Source: Endozoicomonas sp031844845 (GTDB taxonomy: Bacteria > Pseudomonadota > Gammaproteobacteria > Pseudomonadales > Endozoicomonadaceae). Taken from it: a stretch of DNA of 64,000 nucleotides. The notes under the pieces are model-generated. The model searched no databases, was not told where the DNA came from, and saw only the letters and a list, made by a program, of their open reading frames with translations. Below, piece by piece: positions 25,110 to 34,100 of this stretch. Every line of letters starts with the position of its first letter. Within the stretch, counting starts at the first letter, position 1. The translations under genes and the position numbers were made by a program. The DNA is taken from NCBI RefSeq assembly GCF_031844845.1, contig NZ_JAVRMB020000007.1, positions 1 to 64,000 of the forward strand. Reading direction: 5' to 3'.

Positions 25110-28100
25110 TTACACTGCTGTCGTCATAAATAACTGGTCTGGATTATCGTCTGTGTCGAGCCCATCTGTGCTTTCAGTAAGGTGTTCGTATCGAGTATAA
25201 AAATAAAGGGGTGTCTTGCGTGTAATACCTATGGTGTTGACGAGGAACTGGCAGGGGGATGAATCAGGGTCCAGCTCTCTTAGTTTTCTGGCATTAAGGC
25301 AGCAGGGGATGCATGTCAATCCTGTCAATCCTGTCAATCCAGCCAGGGAGCATATTACAATTACTGTGTTGTCATCGTTTGGCATTGAATCCGGAGTTGT
25401 TGTCTCTGTCCGGATTGGTGAGGCTGGCTGAGTGGTAGAGGGGGCGGGAGTTGTGGTGATCTGGCAGGTTGCCCCGGTAACCGTGCTATTCATACGCTGA
25501 TTTTCGCAAATAACCATGACGGCGCTAATATTCATACCATTATGTATCTGCGGCCCGATGAGTTCGCAATCCAAAAAGTGGGTTTCGTTACCGAGGCACT
25601 GAAGATACTGCCAGCCCAGGAAGTTAACGACTGGAAATGACAGGTTTTGTTGTAGCGCAATTGCTCCCTCCCCGGAAAGGCCCATTCCACGACAGACGGC
25701 ACTGGCGGCGTTATTGTCAAAGCCGTTACCTTCAATATATAGCCATCTGTTGCCATACCACATTACCAGAAACTGATTATCGGGCCCTGCTCCGCATTCC
25801 TTTGAAACCTGAACGCCCGGGGGACAGTTGATTGCCTGAATATATCCGGGGTCAGAGAATCCATCATAGATTACAAGGTTACAGGCCGTAATGTCTTTTT
25901 CGCTACCATTACAGCCAGAAAGACTTGTTGTATAGGTGGTTGTGTTGAGATTGTCATGATATTGCGCGTTGACAAATCTGGCACCGTCTCTTGGGTATCC
26001 CAAAGCGTAGCAAAGTACGCTGGCTTCATTGTCATTGGGTGTACCAGTGAGGAGTGCTCCCCATTCGCGATAAATAATACGCGCTTCCGGACAGCCAGCC
26101 GTGCCATTTTTGACTGGAGTCGTTGTTTTGCATTTCTGGAGCCGAAGATCAACCTGGATGGGGCATTCCACCATCAGACAGTCTGACTGATCATGACGTT
26201 GATGGGGCGTCAGTTCAGTTTTAGGACAGTCCAGAATGCTTTCTTCGTCTCCGGTGCATTGAAAGGTTTCCTGAACACTCATATGCTCCCACGAGTGGTA
26301 GCAGTTGAGGCTTGAAACTTTGCCGCCTCTGATGAGCCCGAGTTCGTGGCAGAGTACGCTGACCCCTTTATTGTCAATGCTACCATGTGGGAAGGTTGCC
26401 CTTGTACCATTCAAAAGTAGATCGGGTACAAACGTAATCATACCCGTTTGTCTAACAGAGCCAAGGTTCATTCCAATAGGCTGGCAGCGTACAGCTACCG
26501 CTTTATTGTTATTCAGATTACCGTTTTGTTCGTCCGGCTCTTTATACTGACAATCCTGGATTTTCTTTTCACTTCCGCGACAGTGTACGTCGCCCATAAT
26601 GATGTTGAGATTAGTGCCAGTGCTGTTCAGGGAATCATCATTAATTACCACCGCGTGATCTGCGGGATACTGCATTTGCCTGCAGATGATGCCAGCCTCA
26701 AGGTTACTGATACCACCGGAATCAATGTGACCCCATGTACCGTTGTGGAACACCTCAACCTTACCGCTAACAGTACTATTGCCAGGTGAAAAGCGAACAG
26801 TGGATGAGTTTGAAGCAGGTGAACCAATGGACTGCCGCTTCTGGCGAAGATTTCCTTTATCCAGTGTTGCAGACGCTTTTTTACCGGTATCATTCCGGGG
26901 AGCATTCATATTGGCTGTATCACGTATTCGCTCGGTCAATATATCCATGGGGTTCCCCTGATCATGGAGGGTAAATCCTTTTAAGCCGATATCAATCGCC
27001 ATGTTTTTTGTTTCAGTGTCATAAGTAAACAGATAGACCTTTGAGTCCTTCTGCTGTTCACAGAATGTGATGGCCAGGATCCGGTTTGTCGGTGTCACAG
27101 GCATCGTCACGGCGTTAAGGGTGGGAGAAGTGACGGGCTCCCGGCAGGTGAAATTCGCAGGATTATTACTGGCCGTACCATTGAACGATTGTCCGGCCAG
27201 TTGTTCTATTGGGGAATGTTGAGTAGTGCTGTTACCGGTGCTATTGAGTGAACGTACACATTGCAAGACCCCCATGGCAGGTACAAAGTCTCCAGTCTCG
27301 CTGATGCTGATAAAGGGGCTATCGGATAACTTTCTTACATCAGGTGCACAGGACTGGTAGCGAAGGCACTCTGTTTGCTGTTTTTGCGTCCCCGGTTTGC
27401 CAGCAACCAGCCATCCAGCCGTCCGTGTTTCAGGAAAGGTGGTCACATTATGGCTATCCGGTTTGGGGCACCTGTCATTACTGCAGGTTGCCCCGGCATT
27501 TCCGGCCATAAAAGCACTGACTTCCCGCCAGAGATAATGACGTATTTCTGCTGCCGCTGCGGCTGTCGGTTGAAAAAAACTCCAGCCCCTGTTGGGGGCG
27601 ATGCCGGCAGATTGATCACAATGGGAGCCGGGTTCTGTAGGTTCTGTAAAGCGGAGCCGGGTGGAGAAAGGAACTGCCTGTTCTGCTGTTTCAGTATTCA
27701 TTGTCGGGCGTTGATCAGCCGCTTTGACCGGGTTGCCAGGCATGCTTGCAGTGACGCCAATTTGCCCAAAAGCCTGGAGCCAGGGTTCGAGGAATGGCTG
27801 ATATTGCTGTGGCAGTTTTTTGCAGAGTTCATGTAAATGATGGTGTACCTGACTGTGAGCGCCATAGCTTGCTAAAAGCCCTGTCAGTACGCTGGTGGCG
27901 AAGTGAGGGTCACCACTGGTAATGGCGGGGTAAAGGGAATATAAGATAACGGCAATATTGCCCGCGAAGGCTATGTTTTTGGCAATGCTGGCATTGTTCG
28001 ATGCTTCGCCACAGGCAGCGGAAACTATCCCGGGTGCCTGGTGTATGCTGGTTATGCCTATATTTTGCAAAGAACATGGATCTATGCCTCTTATCCGGGC

Positions 28101-28475
28101 AGAGCCCACGGCACCGGTTATTGTGGCAGCAGCATGGTTCACGGTTACCCCGTAATTGTGGACGCCAGTGGCCAGTGATTCTTCAAGAACCCTGTATACT
28201 GTTCTGCCGAAATTGCAGGGTGTCATTTTTCCCCATCCCATCAAGCCATGATCAATAATCCGGATGATTCTTTCTGAGAGGGGAGGGGGTTCCTTATGAT
28301 TGTCCCGGAAAGTTGCATTTAGGTCCGGTCCGGGTATTTTGTTTTCAGGGTTCGGGATGTTGCTTTTTGAAAAATTTCTGCCTTTGTCGCCGGGATTATA
28401 TGACGTTTGTTGTTTAGTTGATGGTTGATTGTCAGACGATATTGCTACCATTTTAAAGAAAACCTTTGTAGGCAT
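25110..28475 (-). CDS. SRCR-domain receptor-like protein (eukaryote-like)
   Basis: About 1120-1150 residues; numbering is from the upstream TTG at 28568. The start is uncertain: ATG 28475 and ATG 28451 are alternatives, none with a good ribosome-binding site. No Sec signal at the N-terminus; residues 195-236 are hydrophobic. RQKR (575-578) fits a furin-type site. Four scavenger-receptor cysteine-rich domains follow, each with VxC near its start, CxGxExxxxxC and a final C: Cys 629/663/673/695, 740/771/781/802, 853/886/896/915 and 959/991/1001/1021. At least twelve N-x-S/T sequons lie in 587-1030. Then come a Thr/Pro stalk (1036-1066), one membrane helix (about 1068-1090) and a 60-residue tail. 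SRCR domains bind microbial or host ligands in animals. A host-interaction role is inferred. The gene is inserted between amiB and mutL. Confidence 0.85.
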   Translation of the reverse strand: MPTKVFFKMVAISSDNQPSTKQQTSYNPGDKGRNFSKSNIPNPENKIPGPDLNATFRDNHKEPPPLSERIIRIIDHGLMGWGKMTPCNFGRTVYRVLEESLATGVHNYGVTVNHAAATITGAVGSARIRGIDPCSLQNIGITSIHQAPGIVSAACGEASNNASIAKNIAFAGNIAVILYSLYPAITSGDPHFATSVLTGLLASYGAHSQVHHHLHELCKKLPQQYQPFLEPWLQAFGQIGVTASMPGNPVKAADQRPTMNTETAEQAVPFSTRLRFTEPTEPGSHCDQSAGIAPNRGWSFFQPTAAAAAEIRHYLWREVSAFMAGNAGATCSNDRCPKPDSHNVTTFPETRTAGWLVAGKPGTQKQQTECLRYQSCAPDVRKLSDSPFISISETGDFVPAMGVLQCVRSLNSTGNSTTQHSPIEQLAGQSFNGTASNNPANFTCREPVTSPTLNAVTMPVTPTNRILAITFCEQQKDSKVYLFTYDTETKNMAIDIGLKGFTLHDQGNPMDILTERIRDTANMNAPRNDTGKKASATLDKGNLRQKRQSIGSPASNSSTVRFSPGNSTVSGKVEVFHNGTWGHIDSGGISNLEAGIICRQMQYPADHAVVINDDSLNSTGTNLNIIMGDVHCRGSEKKIQDCQYKEPDEQNGNLNNNKAVAVRCQPIGMNLGSVRQTGMITFVPDLLLNGTRATFPHGSIDNKGVSVLCHELGLIRGGKVSSLNCYHSWEHMSVQETFQCTGDEESILDCPKTELTPHQRHDQSDCLMVECPIQVDLRLQKCKTTTPVKNGTAGCPEARIIYREWGALLTGTPNDNEASVLCYALGYPRDGARFVNAQYHDNLNTTTYTTSLSGCNGSEKDITACNLVIYDGFSDPGYIQAINCPPGVQVSKECGAGPDNQFLVMWYGNRWLYIEGNGFDNNAASAVCRGMGLSGEGAIALQQNLSFPVVNFLGWQYLQCLGNETHFLDCELIGPQIHNGMNISAVMVICENQRMNSTVTGATCQITTTPAPSTTQPASPIRTETTTPDSMPNDDNTVIVICSLAGLTGLTGLTCIPCCLNARKLRELDPDSSPCQFLVNTIGITRKTPLYFYTRYEHLTESTDGLDTDDNPDQLFMTTAV

Positions 28476-28676
28476 ATCATTTAAAAGCTGTTTATCGTTT
28501 TTTTTTTTGCTTAATAAATGGTTGGTGAATGCTGGTGAGTATTGTGGTGGAGATTGTGTATTTATCAAGTTAAAAGCAGTTAGCCCAATGGGGTCGGAGT
28601 TTATTTGCCGTTTCTCCTATACTGACGTTTCGTTTAAGCGGGCCTGAACATCACCATTATTATTGTCTGTATGAGG

Positions 28677-28852
28677 TAAGGAATAGTCCCTGAATAACTT
28701 CCACATTTCTGAGCCTCTAAACTCCGTTCGTCCAGAGCCTGTCGAAGGGCGTGCCTCCGGCCTTATGTATCGTGCCAGTCATCCTTCGACTCCGCTCAGG
28801 ATGAACGGAGACCGAGTTCAAAATGTCGAAATTATTTAAGGACAATTCCTAA
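28677..28852. mobile_element. Palindromic MITE-like element, family A (full copy 2)
   Basis: About 176 bases, near-identical to 7653-7846: left end TAAGGAATAGTCCCTGAATA, right end complement TTAGGAATTGTCCTTAAATA, interior CTCCGTTCGTCC... and CCTTCGACTCCGCTCAGG. It lies between the SRCR gene start and mutL. The rest of the 28476-29039 gap holds only the promoters of the two divergent genes; no other ORF was seen. Confidence 0.8.
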
Positions 28853-29039
28853 GCGGGCTTGTGTTCTATTGGATCCAGGCCCGGAAAGGAAATAAGTGGG
28901 ATTCCTGACTGTAATACTTATGGCTCTGTCAAGCATCTGGTATTCTGGCAAGTTACTAACATGCTTTTGCTACCCGGCCATTACTTTTTCCGATAAATTC
29001 TGGTTATAAAAGACCTCAGCAACTGAGAATAAAGACGCT

Positions 29040-30992
29040 ATGAAACCCATCCGCCTCCTCGATAATCGACTGGCTAACCAGATTGCTGCCGGTGAGGTGG
29101 TGGAACGTCCTGCTTCTGCCGTGAAGGAACTTCTGGAAAACAGCATTGATGCCGGTGCAAAGCGGCTGACGGTTGAAGTGGAAAATGGTGGCGTCAAACT
29201 GATTCGTATCCGTGATGATGGTCACGGAATCCCGAAAGATGAGCTGGCTATGGCCCTTTCCCGTCATGCAACCAGTAAAATTTCCGAACTTGAAGATCTG
29301 GAAGGGGTGGTCACACTGGGCTTTCGTGGTGAGGCACTGGCTTCCATCAGCTCTGTTTCAAGACTTACACTGACGTCTAATGTCGAAGGTCAGGATTCAG
29401 GCTGGCTGGCCAGAGTCGAAGGCCGGGATATGGACGTTCAGGTGATGCCGTCTCCCCATCCCATTGGCACCACCATTGAAGTTAAAGACCTGTTCTTTAA
29501 TACCCCGGCCCGGCGTAAATTCCTGCGTACTGAAAAAACTGAGTTTTCCCATCTTGAGGAAGTCGTTAAACGGCTTGCGTTGTCCAGATTTGATGTGGGC
29601 TTTGTACTTCGCCACAACCAGCGCAGCATCCATCAGCTGCGCCCGGCATTAACCCAGGCAGAGAAAGATCGAAGAGTCGCTGCCCTGTGTGGCCCAAAGT
29701 TTATTGAAAATGCGGTGATTATTGATGTGGAAGCGTCTGGCCTGAAACTGTTTGGCTGGGTGGGATTACCGACCTTTTCCAGAAGCAGTGCCGACCTGCA
29801 GTATTTCTTTGTCAATGGCCGGGTGGTTCGAGACAAACTGGTGGGCCATGCGGTTCGTCAGGCTTACCGTGATGTGCTGTTTAGTGGACGGCATCCGACG
29901 TTTGTTCTCTATTTGGAACTTGATCCTGCCCTGGTGGATGTGAATGTTCATCCAACCAAGCATGAAGTCCGTTTTCGAGATGGCAGAACAGTTCATAACT
30001 TTCTATACAGTACGCTGAATCGTGCGCTTGGAGCAGTTCGCCCGGAAGATCAGCTTCCTCCTGCGACGCTGACCAGTCCGGCACAACCTCTGGCTTCCGG
30101 CATTGATGCCGGTGAGTTTCAGGGGCAGGAAAACATCCGGCTCTCCGCTGCACCGACAAACTCTGGAAGTTATTCTGGTGGTAGCTCGGGTTCCGGCTAC
30201 AGTGATCGCCGACCTTCTTTGCCGGAAACGCCATCACCGGGACAGGTTAAACGACAGATAGAAGCCTATAGCCAGCTCTACGCAACATCAGCAGAACCGG
30301 TCAGTGAAAGTATGGCGATGGCCGTGGGTGGCGAAACCGTTCAGGAGACTGCTGTGCCATTTTCTGCACAGGTGCTTCCTGAGAATCTCCCGGAGAATGA
30401 ATCACTGACACCACCACTGGGTTATGCCATTGCTCAACTGAAGGGGGTTTATATTCTTTCGGAAAATGATCGGGGCATGATTCTGGTGGATATGCATGCA
30501 GCCCATGAGCGGATTACCTATGAGCGCATGAAACTGTCTTATCAGGAGCAGGGGGTTCGAGCCCAACCTCTGCTGGTGCCTAAATCCGTATCGGTCAGTG
30601 AGCGAGAGGCAGATTGTGCGGAAGAACACAGTGACTATTTTTCGCGCCTTGGCTTAACACTGGAACGAATGGGGCCGGAAACCCTGTTGGTGCGCCAGAT
30701 ACCGGTTATGCTGCAGAATGCTGATGTAGAAAAGCTGTTGAGAGATGTGCTTTCAGATCTGATGCAGCATGGAACCAGTGATCGAATTGAAGCCCATATC
30801 AATGAAATACTGGGCACCATGGCCTGTCATGGCTCTGTTCGGGCTAATCGCAAGTTGTCCATCGAAGAGATGAATGCCCTGTTGCGGGATATGGAGCAGA
30901 CTGAGCGCAGTGGGCAATGTAACCACGGCCGTCCCACCTGGACCATGCTCACCATGGATCAACTGGATAAGCTTTTCTTGAGGGGACGATGA
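29040..30992 (+). CDS. mutL: DNA mismatch repair protein MutL
   Basis: A 650-residue MutL. The N-terminal GHKL ATPase shows ELLENSIDAGAKRLTVE, RDDGHGIPKDE and GFRGEALASISSV, then the transducer with FVNGRVVRDK and DVNVHPTKHEVRF. A Gly/Ser/Pro linker spans about 345-460, and the C-terminal dimerisation domain follows. That domain contains VDMHAAHERITYERM (about 483-497), which fits the endonuclease pattern D-x-H-A-x2-E-x4-E found in MutL of species lacking MutH-type repair. In the conserved cluster it should lie between amiB and miaA; both junctions here carry inserted orphan genes. Confidence 0.96.
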   Translation: MKPIRLLDNRLANQIAAGEVVERPASAVKELLENSIDAGAKRLTVEVENGGVKLIRIRDDGHGIPKDELAMALSRHATSKISELEDLEGVVTLGFRGEALASISSVSRLTLTSNVEGQDSGWLARVEGRDMDVQVMPSPHPIGTTIEVKDLFFNTPARRKFLRTEKTEFSHLEEVVKRLALSRFDVGFVLRHNQRSIHQLRPALTQAEKDRRVAALCGPKFIENAVIIDVEASGLKLFGWVGLPTFSRSSADLQYFFVNGRVVRDKLVGHAVRQAYRDVLFSGRHPTFVLYLELDPALVDVNVHPTKHEVRFRDGRTVHNFLYSTLNRALGAVRPEDQLPPATLTSPAQPLASGIDAGEFQGQENIRLSAAPTNSGSYSGGSSGSGYSDRRPSLPETPSPGQVKRQIEAYSQLYATSAEPVSESMAMAVGGETVQETAVPFSAQVLPENLPENESLTPPLGYAIAQLKGVYILSENDRGMILVDMHAAHERITYERMKLSYQEQGVRAQPLLVPKSVSVSEREADCAEEHSDYFSRLGLTLERMGPETLLVRQIPVMLQNADVEKLLRDVLSDLMQHGTSDRIEAHINEILGTMACHGSVRANRKLSIEEMNALLRDMEQTERSGQCNHGRPTWTMLTMDQLDKLFLRGR

Positions 30993-31137
30993 AATAGCAC
31001 GCAGTTGTCAGTATTTTTTAACCAGCCTGTTCAGCATCTACTACCTTTACCCTTTCCCATTTGACGGTTGAACCGGTTGATCGTGATTTAACCGGCCTGA
31101 CCCGAAAATATAAAAAATAACCGGAAGGAGTTATATT

Positions 31138-34100
31138 TTGGAGGGTACTGGTCGTTCATTATCTGGAATACCTGACACAATTGATCAGTTATCGACGCCC
31201 GGCAAGGCACCGGTTGTGGGACAGACTGTAGATGGCTTAATAGTTAACCGTAAAGAGCCGAAAAGGTCACCTGACAAGCAGGCAGATAATTATAAGATTG
31301 AAAAAGTCGATACAGGAGAGCGGACAACTGGCCTCGAAAGCCCCGGGAACGGCTCTGTTTACATTAATACCGGGAACCTCATTGTTGACGCATCTGATGA
31401 AGCAGCCAGCGATCGAACTGAAGCAGCTAAGCAGAGACAATGTTCGAGAGATGATGTTAACTCCAGCGGAACCTCGGGGAATGATTGGCAGAAAATTTTT
31501 AATAATTGTCCGACATACTCAAAAAAAGATCTTCGCAAAATGGAATTTCAGCTGTGTAAAAAACTTTTATCTTTAGAGATAATAAATCAGGCTGAACACT
31601 GGGAATCAGTTTCTACTAATGATACTTCTTGCGACCGTGAAAAAATGCTTCTGGATGTTACCAGAGAATGTCAGGAACTGTTTGAAGCGTTAGAAGGTAC
31701 AGATTGCCCAGCGAATATTAAACGTTACGTAAAATTATTATGGGTGCAGTTTGGCTTATATCACTTGGATGAGTGTCTGAAGTCTGGTTCGCCGAATTAT
31801 CAATTGTCATTTATGACAACGATTAAGGATATTACTGAATACTTGGGATTTCTGCATGCGGTGGCAAAAAATGCAGGCCGTGTTGGTAAGGTTATTCCGG
31901 AGTCTCGTCATCTTCAGCTTTTTTGTTACTATAAAGCGGCAGATGCGGGGTGCGAGAATGCCAAAAGGCTGCTGATTAAAGAGATGCTATTTTGTCGGAT
32001 AATTGGAGATAAGAAAGATGTACTGGAATACCAGCTCTTTTCTCTTCGTGAAGCACTAACGCTCATGTCCACGCTTCCCCGGAGAAAAGTATCGGCAGAA
32101 AATAAGGCACTGCCTGATTATGAACAGATAATATACTGGTTAATGGAAGTGATTGATAAGGAGGATGTAAATACTCGTGATAAGCTGGCCAATAAGTTGA
32201 TAATGGATGAACGTCCTGAAGTGAAGGCACTGGTGCCAATGCTTTTTTTTGAGAAAAGTATTGGTGTGGTTGATCCAGAAAGGGCATTGGAATTCATTAA
32301 TGAGCTGTCAAAAATACCGGTTCTGAAAGCTATTCACGACTATTGGTTGTGTCGTTATCATTTTTCCGATGGCAAGGAAAATGTGGAAGGGTTTTCTAAA
32401 AAGTTAGGAGGCCTGATGGTTGACATGATGCCATCGGCATTTGATATTTGTTTAGACTACTTCTTAGACCCTGAATGCAAAGAAAAATATTCCAAAGGTC
32501 AGTTCAATATAGTATATCGACTGATAAATAGTTCTTGCTTCTTACTACCACGGGATCTGGCACATAGAATGGTTATGTGTTCATATGTACTGGATGAGAT
32601 GGATGGCTTTAGAAAGGATAGAGATGTTTCTAAGGCAAAAAAAAAGGCGAAAATTGTCTCAATTATTTACGGTCATCCTGATGTGGTCGCCGATAAATTA
32701 TATGATGAATCCAAGTATTTCTTTACTATAGACAACTGGAGGAAGTCAGGTTCAGAGGAAATGATGAGTCCTTCCAAGGCTTTTCTTAACACAATGAATG
32801 AGTTTGTTTTTTCCAGAGATCCTGTCATCGGTATATTCAGAGATGCTTTTCAGGTGATAATGAATAGACCTTTTTCTCTCATCCAGATAGATGATGCTTT
32901 TAAACAGGATAGTATTAAAACAGTATACTGGTCGATAGTATTAAGCTTTTTGCCAACAGAAAATCAAGGGTTTTCAGATCTCGTTAATTTGTTTTTGCGG
33001 AAATCTGATGGGGGGATTGGATTTCTGCCTTTTGTTCACGGGTTAAGTCTTGCTGAATTTATCCGGAAATCATATCGGTATCACGCTTTTTCTGATGAAT
33101 CAAAAGATCACCCATTATTTATTCCTGCAACTCTCGAGTTGTTTGATTTGAGCAAAAAAGATTGTAAGGAATTCCTTCAGAGTTTGTCAGTCATAAAAAT
33201 GCTTCGCGGTTATTCTCGGCAGGAAATTTGGGGTGAGCAAAAAATAAAGGATGTTTCTGAATATGAGCTTCCGGCTGATTATATGGTAGTTAAAAAAGTG
33301 CTTAGTGAAGATAGCAGGCTTTTGTTAAAGCTGGCTGTTCAGGAAAGTTACCCATTAGGAGATAGTTATAAATATAAACAGCTGGTGTTACTTTTGGAAA
33401 GAATAAATGTCAACAATGATTTGGCTTTTCATGTTGACCTGTTCGAGTTTTTAATTGGTTTTATTAATGAGTCTAAATTCTGCTTAGGCCAGGAACGTAT
33501 AGTTACTTTGTTTGATGGTTGTTTGAAAATCGCATACAGAATTAAAATGATAATGGCTGGTGTTCTTGAAAAACAGTGCCAGGAATTGTCTAGCTGGCAT
33601 GAAGGCCTGGCGGTTACTATGAAACACAGTATTGAAATGGGTCGGTTAAGTAATGTTCTTGAGTCTCTTGAAAGATTAAAAGCAGACCTGTATGAATCAG
33701 ATCAGGTTAATGAATACAATATCGATTCTGAAAAGTGTCTTCTTGATTATCCTGATCATGTAACTGTTCAAAGTTTGTATGGGGAATCCATGCAGACTCC
33801 TCAGCAGGCAGGTAAAGCATTTGGAGAAAGTTCAAAGGTCACAGGTTTGCCAACGGAAAGTGAGCTGCTATTTGACCATTTTAAAAGTTTTACAGAACAC
33901 CATCTTTTAAGTCAGCTAAGACGTATTGATAGTGATGAAAAGTTTATGGAGCAGGTTGAAAAAATTGCAGGCTCATTACCGGATGATTCAATTGATAACT
34001 TGGCGTTAGCGGAAATTTCTCTTGCGCGATTTAAACATCCGAAACCTGAGTATTGTAATTCCATCTCAATCATTGCTTCCGGGCTTCAACGTTACTTTAG

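Noticed and set aside
25110..28568. SRCR gene as eukaryotic contamination
   Set aside because: It is an intronless ORF embedded between amiB and mutL and flanked by the same MITE found elsewhere in the bacterial sequence; a misassembly cannot be wholly excluded without reads.
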